A stretch of 21,779 bases of DNA, from positions 1 to 21,779 of the forward strand of contig CAAGIG010000059.1 in NCBI GenBank assembly GCA_900769885.1, in the 5' to 3' direction. A model generated the notes under the pieces. The model ran no database searches, had not been told where the DNA came from, and saw nothing but the letters and a program-made list of their open reading frames with translations. Of the stretch, positions 7,658 through 15,693 are shown piece after piece. How positions within the stretch are numbered: position 1 is the first letter of the stretch; each line of letters opens with the position of its first letter. Position numbers and translations under genes: made by a program. Origin of the DNA: Rikenellaceae bacterium. GTDB lineage: Bacteria; Bacteroidota; Bacteroidia; Bacteroidales; UBA932.

Positions 7658-8660
7658 ATTGACATATATCCTTTTGGGAATTGCAATCCCGATACTCTTC
7701 CTTGCAAACATTCTATATGGAGCAATCTCAATACCGATAGAAGAGATTTGGGCAATTTTGACAAACAGCAACCAAGTCAATGAATCCTGGAAAATCATTG
7801 TAACGGAATCGAGACTGCCTCAGGCTATCACCGCACTTCTTTCAGGCAGTGCTCTGGCTATCAGCGGATTGCTGCTCCAGACACTCTTCCGAAACCCATT
7901 GGCAGGTCCCTCTATATTGGGTATCAGCGATGGGGCAAATCTCGGTGTTGCGATAGCGATGCTTGCCCTTGGGGGACAAATCGGAGGTTTGGGAGGTTAT
8001 ATGACCATAGCCCTGTCGGCATTAATTGGTGCAATGGTCATTCTCTCTATTATAATTTACTTTTCGGGCAAAGTGAGAAGCAATATCCTGTTGCTGATTA
8101 TCGGAATTATGGTTGGATATCTGGTATCTTCCTCTATATCAATACTTAACTACTACGCATCTGCCGACAAGGTACATAAATTCGTAATGTGGGGAATGGG
8201 AGATTTCTCATCAGTTTCATTGGACAAACTGCCATTTTTCGCCATTATCCTGATAATAGGACTCGTAATGGCACTGATGCTCAGCAAACCTATGAATGCC
8301 CTGCTTATGGGAGAAAATTACGCATCGAACCTCGGGGTAAATATCAAACGGGTGAGAACCGCCATCCTTATAAATACAGGAATCCTGGTAGCCATTGTCA
8401 CTGCATTCTGCGGTCCCATATCTTTTATAGGTATTGCTGTACCTCACATCTCACGACTTATAATCGGCAGTGCAAACCACCGCCACCTCATCCCTGTCAC
8501 ACTCCTGACAGGAGGCGCTATTGCACTGATTTGCAATATATTGACTATCATTCCCGGCAGCAACACCATATTACCGCTCAATGCCATCACACCCCTATTC
8601 GGGGCTCCCGTAATTCTCTATGTGATTATGAGCAAGAAAAATATGCAACTATATAACTAA
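7644..8660 (+). CDS. FecCD-family ABC transporter permease (iron chelate, haem or cobalamin)
   Basis: A 338-residue polytopic inner-membrane permease of the BtuC/FhuB/FecCD family. Hallmarks are RLPQ (57-60), the long conserved segment through GLLLQTLFRNPLAGPSILGI (75-94), the coupling-helix region NYASNLGVN (225-233) and GPISFIGIAVPHISRLIIG (257-275). The ATG at 7644 is preferred over a TTG six codons upstream because it gives the normal short N-terminus and follows a purine-rich AAGGAAGAG. It overlaps the upstream gene by 14 bases and the ATPase gene by one (TAATG), so the three are translationally coupled. The substrate cannot be read from the sequence. Confidence 0.92.
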   Translation: MKSNKLTYILLGIAIPILFLANILYGAISIPIEEIWAILTNSNQVNESWKIIVTESRLPQAITALLSGSALAISGLLLQTLFRNPLAGPSILGISDGANLGVAIAMLALGGQIGGLGGYMTIALSALIGAMVILSIIIYFSGKVRSNILLLIIGIMVGYLVSSSISILNYYASADKVHKFVMWGMGDFSSVSLDKLPFFAIILIIGLVMALMLSKPMNALLMGENYASNLGVNIKRVRTAILINTGILVAIVTAFCGPISFIGIAVPHISRLIIGSANHRHLIPVTLLTGGAIALICNILTIIPGSNTILPLNAITPLFGAPVILYVIMSKKNMQLYN

Positions 8661-9721
8661 TGTACAACAATATGAATCCCGAGACCAAATCACATCCTCT
8701 GGTAGAGGTCAATAATCTATCGATAGGTTACCCTTTGAAAAAAGGGGAATGGAAAGTTGTACATCCAAATGTAAAGTTTTCTCTCTACCCGGGAGAACTT
8801 ACCTGCCTGATAGGTCTTAATGGAACAGGAAAATCGACTCTGATTCGTACTCTTTGTAATTTCCAGCCATACATCTCGGGAGAAATTCTGATAGACGGGA
8901 AAGCGATATCGGAATACACCGCATCAGAATTTGCTCTGAAAGTGGGGGTTGTCCTTACCGAAAAAGGAAATTCTGGAGGATTGACAGTCTACGAAACAGT
9001 AGCAATGGGACGCTACCCGCATACAGGCTTCTTCGGAAGGCTCAAACCACACGACAAACGAATCATAGAGGATGCCATAAAATCGGTTGGTATCGAACAT
9101 AAAAAATATTCTGACGTAAACGAACTCTCTGACGGTGAGAGACAAAGGGCAATGATAGCAAAAGCTCTCGCCCAACAATGCGATATCATCATCCTCGATG
9201 AGCCGACAGCATTTCTGGATGTAGCAGGAAGAATGGAGACAATGGCTCTTCTGCATAAAACAGCAGCCCAGACAGGCAAAGCAATCCTCCTTTCTACCCA
9301 CGATATGGAAAATGCAATGATGTACGCCGACAAATTCATCCTCCTTTCAAAAGAGTTGCCCATTTATTGTGACACCCCGGAGAATCTGATTCTCAACGGA
9401 ACAATGAGCAAATTCTTCTCTCAAAAAGGGATGACATTTGACTCAATGACAGGAAATCTCTCTATGGGCAGCAGCGAAAACCCTATAGGAATTGAAGGGG
9501 AAACCCTTACTGCCAGATGGTTGGCAAATGCAATGTTCCGCAATGGATTCAGCCCCACATCCCCAAAAGAGGGAATCATAAATATCAATTGTATTGCCCC
9601 CGACAATATCACTATCCATTTCCCCGAAGGAGAGCAGATGACTCTCAAGGGAATTACTTCAGTGGTAGAAAATATTTTAAAGTATAATCGGGCAAAAGCT
9701 CGGGATGAAAAATTTTTATAA
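8660..9721 (+). CDS. FecE/BtuD-type ABC transporter ATP-binding protein
   Basis: A 353-residue ATPase that drives the permease encoded just upstream. It has Walker A GLNGTGKST (52-60), signature LSDGERQR (156-163), Walker B IIILDEP (176-182), D-loop FLD (185-187) and switch His214. The usual Q-loop glutamine appears replaced by Thr100 (VVLTEKG), a variant I associate with Bacteroidetes homologues. After the ATPase core (to about 250) there is a C-terminal extension of about 100 residues of unknown role. The last 22 codons overlap the opposing binding-protein gene, and the final RAKARDEKFL looks unconserved. The start shares one base with the permease stop. Confidence 0.92.
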   Translation: MYNNMNPETKSHPLVEVNNLSIGYPLKKGEWKVVHPNVKFSLYPGELTCLIGLNGTGKSTLIRTLCNFQPYISGEILIDGKAISEYTASEFALKVGVVLTEKGNSGGLTVYETVAMGRYPHTGFFGRLKPHDKRIIEDAIKSVGIEHKKYSDVNELSDGERQRAMIAKALAQQCDIIILDEPTAFLDVAGRMETMALLHKTAAQTGKAILLSTHDMENAMMYADKFILLSKELPIYCDTPENLILNGTMSKFFSQKGMTFDSMTGNLSMGSSENPIGIEGETLTARWLANAMFRNGFSPTSPKEGIININCIAPDNITIHFPEGEQMTLKGITSVVENILKYNRAKARDEKFL

Positions 9722-10793
9722 AATCGGCAAGAATCATATCAGGTCTTAATGTAATATCGTCGTAATAAGGGACATACGATGTATTGCAACCAAATATCTT
9801 CCGATTTTTGAAAGCATCGAATTTCTCATACAAAGGATACTCTCCCAATAAATCTTCATAAGTATAGTCCCCATCCGAATTGTATTTGAAAAACCAATAA
9901 TCGGCATTCATACCTTTTGAGAAAACCTCTTCGAATGAGAGCATCACACTTCCTGTCTGCCTATAATCTGCAAATATATTTTTTGCTCCCGCATCCTCAT
10001 ACATAACTGATATATAACTCAATCCACCGGGAACACCCCACGAATTCCCATATTTCTTTTCAGAAATCATCGTAGGCCTTTGCTTTCCTGCCGCAATCGC
10101 CTGAGCGACCTGATTTTTCAACGAATTGTAATTGGACTCAATTTCAGCAAATATAGAATCCGCCATTTCGGGAACACCCAAAAGATAACCATATAACTTA
10201 ATCCACTCAGCTCTTCCCAAAGGATTATTCTCCATATAATCAGCACCTTCTATGATTGGCAAAGAGAGCTTCTCAGCCGATGCATAACTATTATTTTCAA
10301 AAGGGGATGCAATAATGATTCTTCCCTGCGCCTGAATTATCTTTTCAACACTTGGAGAAAGGGACTTTCCACAATCGGCAATCTCCCCATTTTTAACTTT
10401 TTCTCTTACTGCCTGCGAAAGAATATACTCCGGCTCGCACACCCCCGCAATCCTCTCTACCGCTCCAAGTTTCTCAATAATGGATGTATGCACTGAAGAA
10501 TAAACCACGATATTATCCACCGGAGTCTTTACTATTTTTCCATCCGGAATATCTTCGGGAACCGGTTGCAATGAATCAATCAAAAGATATCTTTGCAACA
10601 ATCTCGTTGTATCCCAAGGGTTTACAATATCAACCAAAATATAATCCCCACAATCCCCCATTCTCAAATACTCAGCATATCGAATATCTGCAGGAGAGTA
10701 ATTTTCAGGCAAAGCGTTATTGTTTCCGACACACGAAAGGAGGGAAACAGAGAATATTGAAAGTACAATTGATTTAAATATGAAATTTCTCAT
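9654..10793 (-). CDS. Periplasmic-binding-protein-2 family lipoprotein (FecB/BtuF-like)
   Basis: A 379-residue lipoprotein with signal peptide MRNFIFK...SVSLLSC (Cys21). The body matches metal-chelate binding proteins: VVYSSVHTSIIEKLG, then ERIAGVC, SPSVEKIIQAQ, IIIASPFENNS, PLGRAEWIKLYGYLLG and the C-terminal RPDMILADFIKIFHPELLP. It should capture the substrate for the permease/ATPase pair, yet it is on the opposite strand and tail to tail with the ATPase gene, overlapping by 68 bases. The ATG at 10793 is chosen because it begins a proper signal peptide; an ORF extension 13 codons upstream overlaps the promoter. The short leader leaves no room for a cobalamin riboswitch, which mildly favours iron or haem over B12. 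Confidence 0.88.
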   Translation of the reverse strand: MRNFIFKSIVLSIFSVSLLSCVGNNNALPENYSPADIRYAEYLRMGDCGDYILVDIVNPWDTTRLLQRYLLIDSLQPVPEDIPDGKIVKTPVDNIVVYSSVHTSIIEKLGAVERIAGVCEPEYILSQAVREKVKNGEIADCGKSLSPSVEKIIQAQGRIIIASPFENNSYASAEKLSLPIIEGADYMENNPLGRAEWIKLYGYLLGVPEMADSIFAEIESNYNSLKNQVAQAIAAGKQRPTMISEKKYGNSWGVPGGLSYISVMYEDAGAKNIFADYRQTGSVMLSFEEVFSKGMNADYWFFKYNSDGDYTYEDLLGEYPLYEKFDAFKNRKIFGCNTSYVPYYDDITLRPDMILADFIKIFHPELLPDYTLKYFLPLK

Positions 10794-10811
10794 CTGTAAA
10801 ACTTTTAATCG

Positions 10812-10841
10812 CAAATTTAAGCAAAAGAACAATTTTGCAAA
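10812..10841 (-). promoter_or_regulatory. Promoter of the binding-protein gene
   Basis: On the minus strand, TTTG (10838-10841) and TAAATTTG (10812-10819) are separated by 18 bases, matching the Bacteroidetes -33/-7 pattern. The -7 box ends 18 bases before the ATG, so the leader is very short. Confidence 0.65.
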
Positions 10842-10867
10842 TAGAATTAAAATAATGATTATCTTTG
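10834..10867 (+). promoter_or_regulatory. Promoter of purB
   Basis: TTTG (10834-10837) and TATCTTTG (10860-10867) are separated by 22 bases, and 40 bases separate the -7 box from the purB ATG. Its -33 box abuts the -33 box of the opposite promoter, together forming the palindrome TTTGCAAA. Confidence 0.6.
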
Positions 10868-10907
10868 ACTTTTTAATAGACAGAAAATTTAAACAGATTC
10901 CAAATAT

Positions 10908-12242
10908 ATGCTTACATCAATTACTCCCATCGACGGAAGATATTATCGTCAAGTTAAAGAGTTGTCATCTTACTACTCAGAATTTGCATTAATCAAATAC
11001 CGCGTACGTATTGAAATCGAGTACTTTATTGCATTGTGCGAGATTCCTCTGCCCCAGCTTGCCGGTTTTGACAAATCACTTTTTGCCCCTCTTCGTGCCC
11101 TATATCAGGATATGACAGAAGAAGATGCTGCAGCTGTAAAAGAGATTGAAAAAGTAACCAACCACGATGTTAAAGCTGTAGAATACTTTATTAAAAAGAA
11201 ATTTGATGAGCTTGGAATAAGTGGAGCATATAAAGAATTTATCCATTTTGGACTCACATCACAAGACATTAACAACACAGCAGTTCCTTTGACATTGCTT
11301 GAAGGTATTCAGGATGTATATCTTCCTAACCTTTATGAAGTTATCAACACCCTTGATTCATTGTCAGAAGAGTGGAAAAACATCCCTATGCTGGCACACA
11401 CACACGGTCAGCCCGCTTCACCTACCAGAGTAGGCAAAGAAATCGATGTATTCACAACCCGTATCAAAGAGCAACAAAAAACTTTGTTGTCTGTACCTTA
11501 TTCGGCAAAATTCGGTGGTGCGACAGGTAACTTCAATGCACATTTCGTTGCATACCCCGATATTGACTGGAACGACTTCGCTAAAAACTTCGTTGAAGAG
11601 ATTCTTGGTTTGAAACGTTCATACCCTACAACACAAATCGAGCACTATGACAATATCGCAGCACTTTTTGATGCTATCAAGAGAATCAACAACATCCTTG
11701 TCGATCTATGCCGCGATATCTGGACATATATTTCAATGGAATACTTCAAACAAAAAATCAAAGCGGGAGAGGTCGGTTCTTCAGCAATGCCTCATAAAGT
11801 GAATCCTATCGACTTTGAAAATGCAGAAGGAAACTTTATGATTGCCAACGCAATGTGTGAATTCCTTGCTTCAAAACTTCCTGTTTCAAGACTTCAAAGA
11901 GACCTTACAGACTCTACAGTCCTCAGAAATGTAGGTGTTCCAATTGCACACTCAATCATCGCTCTAAAATCTGTACTAAAAGGTCTTAACAAACTCATTC
12001 TCAACGAAGAGGCTATCGAAGCAGACTTGAATGACAATTGGGAAGTGGTAGCAGAGGCAATTCAGACCATCCTTCGCAGAGAGGGATATCCTAACCCATA
12101 CGAAACTCTTAAAGAGCTTACCCGTACAGGCCAGGCATTGTCAGCAGAAACCATTGAAGAATTCATCAATACTTTGAATGTATCCGACCAATTGAAAGAG
12201 GAATTGAAACTTATCACTCCTTTCAACTACACCGGAAGATAA
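10908..12242 (+). CDS. purB: Adenylosuccinate lyase
   Basis: A 444-residue cytoplasmic enzyme of the fumarase/aspartase superfamily. It acts twice in purine synthesis, releasing fumarate from SAICAR and from adenylosuccinate. Motifs are the substrate-binding TSQD (117-120), AHTHGQPASPTRVGKE (163-178) with the likely general acid His166, and the family signature GSSAMPHKVNP (290-300) on the mobile loop carrying the catalytic Ser. The length and N-terminus (SITPIDGRY) match the E. coli-type enzyme. The HAD phosphatase gene starts 5 bases after its stop, so they probably form an operon. Confidence 0.96.
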   Translation: MLTSITPIDGRYYRQVKELSSYYSEFALIKYRVRIEIEYFIALCEIPLPQLAGFDKSLFAPLRALYQDMTEEDAAAVKEIEKVTNHDVKAVEYFIKKKFDELGISGAYKEFIHFGLTSQDINNTAVPLTLLEGIQDVYLPNLYEVINTLDSLSEEWKNIPMLAHTHGQPASPTRVGKEIDVFTTRIKEQQKTLLSVPYSAKFGGATGNFNAHFVAYPDIDWNDFAKNFVEEILGLKRSYPTTQIEHYDNIAALFDAIKRINNILVDLCRDIWTYISMEYFKQKIKAGEVGSSAMPHKVNPIDFENAEGNFMIANAMCEFLASKLPVSRLQRDLTDSTVLRNVGVPIAHSIIALKSVLKGLNKLILNEEAIEADLNDNWEVVAEAIQTILRREGYPNPYETLKELTRTGQALSAETIEEFINTLNVSDQLKEELKLITPFNYTGR

Positions 12243-12247
12243 TTTTG

Positions 12248-13006
12248 ATGAAAATCAGACCCTACAAATATTATTTAATCGATTTAGACCGCACTCTCTG
12301 GGATTTTGACAAAAATTCCAGGAGTGCGATTTGTAAATTGGTACGCCGAAACTCATCTCTTTTTCAAAGAGTTCTGGAGGTAGAACAAACATCTGAAGAT
12401 ATTGCACTCGACATTTTCTTTGAAAAATATGATGTCATAAACCACAAACTCTGGAAAGAGTATGAAGATGGCACTCTCTCCAAAGATAATCTCCGCTGGA
12501 GAAGATTCTACGATGCCTTTCTGTTATACGATTATGACAATGAGGCTCAGGCAAGAGTCTTTGGTGAGGATTATCTGGAACAGATGATTTGCGAAACCGA
12601 GCTTATGCCGGGGGCAATGGATATGCTCTTGAAATTTGAGTCGCAAGGGGCAAAAATGGCAATTATCAGCAACGGATTCAAAGAGGTGCAATACAGAAAA
12701 TTAAGAGGTTCAGGAATTGACAGATTTTTCGAAGTGGTGATTGTTTCTGAAGAGGTCGGAGTTCACAAACCATCTCCAAAAATTTTTGAACACGCTTTGA
12801 GCAAGCTATCAGGGGTCAATCCTCAAGAAGATCTTCAATTGTGGAGAGAGATCAAAAAAGAGACATTGATGATTGGAGACGACTATGCCAACGATATAGA
12901 GGGGGCAATGATTTTCGGTATTGACCAGTTCTTCTACAACCATAAAAAAAGGAGTGACTGTCCCGGCGCTACTTACGAAGCCTACGACCTCACTCCCCTT
13001 ATTTAA
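12248..13006 (+). CDS. YjjG-type HAD-family nucleotidase
   Basis: A 252-residue haloacid dehalogenase-superfamily phosphatase. Motif I is DLDRTLWDF (12-20) with nucleophile Asp12 and acid Asp14, motif II is ISNG (140-143), motif III Lys174 lies in VHKPSPKIF, and motif IV is GDDYANDIEGA (210-220). The DLDxTLWDF signature and the cap of about 100 residues fit the YjjG group, which hydrolyses non-canonical or surplus pyrimidine nucleoside monophosphates. Its place behind purB fits a role in the nucleotide pool. A TTG just before the ATG is an alternative start that adds one residue. The opposing S4-protein gene ends 15 bases beyond its stop. Confidence 0.85.
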   Translation: MKIRPYKYYLIDLDRTLWDFDKNSRSAICKLVRRNSSLFQRVLEVEQTSEDIALDIFFEKYDVINHKLWKEYEDGTLSKDNLRWRRFYDAFLLYDYDNEAQARVFGEDYLEQMICETELMPGAMDMLLKFESQGAKMAIISNGFKEVQYRKLRGSGIDRFFEVVIVSEEVGVHKPSPKIFEHALSKLSGVNPQEDLQLWREIKKETLMIGDDYANDIEGAMIFGIDQFFYNHKKRSDCPGATYEAYDLTPLI

Positions 13007-13021
13007 TACATTTCAGATAAA

Positions 13022-13429
13022 TCAATCTTCATCCTCGAAATCAAAAGGGATACCGTCAAATCCATCCATAAGACGGTCCAGATCCCTTCGTTCTTTCTTG
13101 GTAGGACGTCCTGTACCTCTGTCCCTTCTGACAAAAATGGTCTCGAAGGGGGCATTGAGTTTGTCCAACTCGCTTTGAGGTGTCACATTTTCGGCATATT
13201 CTGGGACAAGTTTTGCCCCAACACGGTTTCCGATTGGAACAATTACCCTGTACTGAAACCTGACACTCCCTTTTCTGACAGATATAATATCCCCCTCTTT
13301 GACAGTTCGTGAAGCCTTTGCCTCAGTACCACCAACCTCCACTTTGCCACTCTTGCAGGCATCAGCCGCCTCAGAACGGGTCTTGAAAACCCTGATTGCC
13401 CACAAATATTTATCTATTCTCTCAGTCAT
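13022..13429 (-). CDS. S4-domain RNA-binding protein, Hsp15 (HslR) type
   Basis: A 135-residue basic protein. The S4 RNA-binding fold fills the first 65 residues: RIDKYLWAIRVFKTRSEAADA, then GKVEVGG and VKEGDIISVR. A charged tail includes RRDRGTGRPTKKERRDLDRL and ends in an acidic DFEDED. In E. coli, Hsp15 binds free 50S subunits still carrying a nascent peptidyl-tRNA and helps recycle stalled subunits; the same role is inferred here. Its start codon overlaps the end of the manA gene by 8 bases, so it is the last gene of the CPBP-manA-S4 operon. Confidence 0.85.
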   Translation of the reverse strand: MTERIDKYLWAIRVFKTRSEAADACKSGKVEVGGTEAKASRTVKEGDIISVRKGSVRFQYRVIVPIGNRVGAKLVPEYAENVTPQSELDKLNAPFETIFVRRDRGTGRPTKKERRDLDRLMDGFDGIPFDFEDED

Positions 13430-14450
13430 TGATATAATTGTCTGTTTCCTCCTGAGGTTGAATATAGAATTCGAGAATATTCATCTCCCCACCGACCGGT
13501 GAAATATAGAAATCGGGGGCAGCTGCAGGTATCAAAACCCACTCACCTTGTTCCAAAGTATAAACCTCGGGAGCGCCGTCCACATTCATTTTGATCTGAG
13601 CCTTGCCTTCAGCACAGAAATAGATTATAAAACTATTGTATTGTTCAGTGTAAATATGCAATGAATCCTTTGTTTTAAAAGGAGTTACAGTGAAATATTT
13701 TGAGCTGACCAATGCTCCGTGGTGATGAGCAGAGCCACTTATGAAATATTTTGACTCATCATATTTTTTGTAATTGATACAATCGATTGCCAACTCCACG
13801 TGCATCTCCCTTGCAGTAGCGGGATTGAACTCACGACCCCAGTCGTAAATACGGTATGTAACATCTGAAAGTTGCTGAACCTCAGCTATTACAACTCCAC
13901 CACCGGCAGCGTGTACAATACCTGACTCAATAAAGAAGAAATCCCCTTTCTTAGGTTCATAAACATTGAGAACTTCCTCCAAAGTACCATTTGCAGCCCT
14001 TTCAAGAAACTCGGTAGGGGTAATATCCCTGTTGAATCCCATATAGATTTTAGATCCGGGTTTTGCATCCAGAACATACCACGCCTCGGTTTTGCCATAA
14101 GAGTTGTGGCGGTCAAATGCTGTATCATCATCAGGATGAACCTGAATTGACAGACGATCCTCTATATCAAGCATCTTCATCAAAAGAGGAAACTCATTAC
14201 CATAACGTTTATAATTATCCTCTCCGACTATCTCATCCATATATGTTTCAATCACATCAAAAAGGGCATTCTCGGCAAGGTAACCATTAGCAATAACAGA
14301 ACTGTCATCTTCAAAACCACAGATTTCCCAAGTTTCACCTATTTTATCTCCCTGCGATGGTTTTCCATACTGACGAGCTAGAGTGCTTCCACCCCACACT
14401 CTCTCTTTTGATTCCACTACAAACTTATAGGGGTAAATTGTTTTCTTCAT
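13422..14450 (-). CDS. manA: Mannose-6-phosphate isomerase, class I
   Basis: A 342-residue cupin-fold zinc enzyme interconverting mannose 6-phosphate and fructose 6-phosphate, feeding GDP-mannose and surface glycan synthesis. The expected zinc ligands are visible: Gln103 and His105 in QVHPDD, Glu122 in KTEAWYVL and His180 in SGIVHAAGGG. Arg200 in SDVTYRIYDWGR is the likely catalytic residue. VWGGSTL (18-24) is the usual N-terminal motif. The length fits the short bacterial (Bacillus-like) class. Its start overlaps the stop of the CPBP gene as ATGA and its end overlaps the S4 gene by 8 bases, so the three are co-translated. Confidence 0.93.
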   Translation of the reverse strand: MKKTIYPYKFVVESKERVWGGSTLARQYGKPSQGDKIGETWEICGFEDDSSVIANGYLAENALFDVIETYMDEIVGEDNYKRYGNEFPLLMKMLDIEDRLSIQVHPDDDTAFDRHNSYGKTEAWYVLDAKPGSKIYMGFNRDITPTEFLERAANGTLEEVLNVYEPKKGDFFFIESGIVHAAGGGVVIAEVQQLSDVTYRIYDWGREFNPATAREMHVELAIDCINYKKYDESKYFISGSAHHHGALVSSKYFTVTPFKTKDSLHIYTEQYNSFIIYFCAEGKAQIKMNVDGAPEVYTLEQGEWVLIPAAAPDFYISPVGGEMNILEFYIQPQEETDNYIND

Positions 14451-15217
14451 AATATCTTATCTCCTAATTTTCTATCAATAATGTATATCGAGAATACAAA
14501 TATAATTATTGCAACGATAATTATCGGCCAAAATATCAAATCATTCCCAACAACATCCCTAAAAGGCAAAAGTGCCCTGCCAATATCATCCCTCATAGCA
14601 TAGGCCAAAACTACCGAGAGGGTATTGTTCAGCGAATGTAACCCAATGGTTATCCATATATTACGGAATTTATAATAGAGCCATCCAAAAATAATTCCAT
14701 ATAGAAATGCCGGGACCATTTGCCACAAATTCTGATGAATTGCCCCAAACATAAGGGCAGAGAGAAGAATTGCCGCAGGGGGAGAATAACTTTTTAGAAA
14801 CTCCCTTTCCACAGCACCTCTGAAAATAAGTTCCTCAAGGAGAGGAGCCAGAACAGAAACAGTCAGAATTGTAAAGACTATTCTCGACGGATGGACCATT
14901 TCTCCCATTTTCACGACATACCACTCTGCCGGTTCAGGGAGAGGCAACGACGAAATCAGTACCACCGCAGATATAAAAAAGAGCGGTAGCAGAAACAGAT
15001 GCCGCCCCCTGCATTTATCATTTGTGGCAGAAAACAAAATTGCACGAAGTTCTTTTCTCAAAAAAAGAAGAACGGGGAGAAACATCATTACATATATAAG
15101 GGGCTCCGCAAAAGGATATTCCGACAGATTTACCGAAAACCACCGGGAGAGTCCCAATGAGAGAAATGAAACAAGGAGTTGTCCCAAAAGAGTCAAGAAA
15201 AAAAGATACCAACCCAT
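14447..15217 (-). CDS. CPBP-family intramembrane glutamic endopeptidase
   Basis: A 256-residue membrane protein of the CAAX-protease/bacteriocin-processing (Abi, Rce1-like) family, with about seven or eight hydrophobic segments. The active-site motifs are intact: EELIFR (128-133, the EExxxR motif), His161 in FGAIHQN, and His194 with Asn198 in GLHSLNN. The catalytic domain is the C-terminal half; the first 110 residues are hydrophobic and variable. The substrate is unknown; family members process prenylated proteins, bacteriocins or signalling peptides, and nothing here identifies a peptide partner. It is the first gene of the operon with manA and the S4 protein. Confidence 0.85.
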   Translation of the reverse strand: MGWYLFFLTLLGQLLVSFLSLGLSRWFSVNLSEYPFAEPLIYVMMFLPVLLFLRKELRAILFSATNDKCRGRHLFLLPLFFISAVVLISSLPLPEPAEWYVVKMGEMVHPSRIVFTILTVSVLAPLLEELIFRGAVEREFLKSYSPPAAILLSALMFGAIHQNLWQMVPAFLYGIIFGWLYYKFRNIWITIGLHSLNNTLSVVLAYAMRDDIGRALLPFRDVVGNDLIFWPIIIVAIIIFVFSIYIIDRKLGDKIL

Positions 15218-15258
15218 TCTGTAATGAAATCCCGTTAATAGCTGTTCAATTATTTTTT

Positions 15259-15266
15259 CAAAGATA
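15259..15266 (-). promoter_or_regulatory. -7 box for the CPBP-manA-S4 operon
   Basis: TATCTTTG on the minus strand matches TAnnTTTG and lies 41 bases before the CPBP gene start. No -33 TTTG is seen at normal spacing. Confidence 0.5.
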
Positions 15267-15278
15267 AGGAATTAATCC

Positions 15279-15286
15279 TATATTTG
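15279..15286 (+). promoter_or_regulatory. -7 box for the FtsB/DivIC-type gene
   Basis: TATATTTG matches TAnnTTTG, 62 bases before the ATG at 15349. It is back to back with the CPBP operon -7 box, so the polymerase footprints would overlap. Confidence 0.5.
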
Positions 15287-15348
15287 TCATAAATGAGAGA
15301 AATACGGCTGCGCCTGTTTCAAAATATTAAAGCCGGTTTTGTAAAACT

Positions 15349-15693
15349 ATGACAACAGAAAGGAGATCAAACAAGTTGCTATCAAAATGGAAAGAGAATC
15401 CAACCTTTTCAAAGGTATGGAACTACATTTCCAATAAATATATCATAACTCTTGTCCTGTTCATTCTGATTGTCTTCTTCATCGACAGGAACAATGTGAT
15501 AAGATGGGCAGAAGATTATGTGCACCAATTCCAACAAGAGAAAATAATCGAGAATTACATTCAGGAGATAGAATCACTTGATGAGAGAATAAACGAACTC
15601 TCGTCGAACAGAGATTCACTCGAAAAGTTCGCACGAGAGCAGTATTATTTCCACGAAAAGGATGAGGATATCTTTATTGTGAAACCTCAGTAG
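15349..15693 (+). CDS. FtsB/DivIC-type septum formation initiator protein
   Basis: A 114-residue bitopic membrane protein. A basic cytoplasmic N-terminus is followed by one membrane segment (31-45), a periplasmic coiled coil (about 52-92) and a conserved end, LEKFAREQYYFHEKDEDIFIV. This is the layout of FtsB/DivIC, which bridges FtsL and FtsQ/DivIB in the divisome; the KFAREQY...EDIF ending is typical of Bacteroidetes members. It stands alone on its strand with its own promoter, and its last 20 bases overlap the 3' end of the opposing pth gene. Confidence 0.88.
   Translation: MTTERRSNKLLSKWKENPTFSKVWNYISNKYIITLVLFILIVFFIDRNNVIRWAEDYVHQFQQEKIIENYIQEIESLDERINELSSNRDSLEKFAREQYYFHEKDEDIFIVKPQ

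Noticed and set aside
8189..8656. A 155-codon plus-strand frame within the permease gene
   Set aside because: It is a frame shadow rich in His, Pro and Tyr, with no signal peptide or domain.
10794..10907. Cobalamin riboswitch upstream of the binding-protein gene
   Set aside because: Only about 10-20 bases of leader precede the ATG if the promoter call is right, and no B12-box-like sequence is seen.
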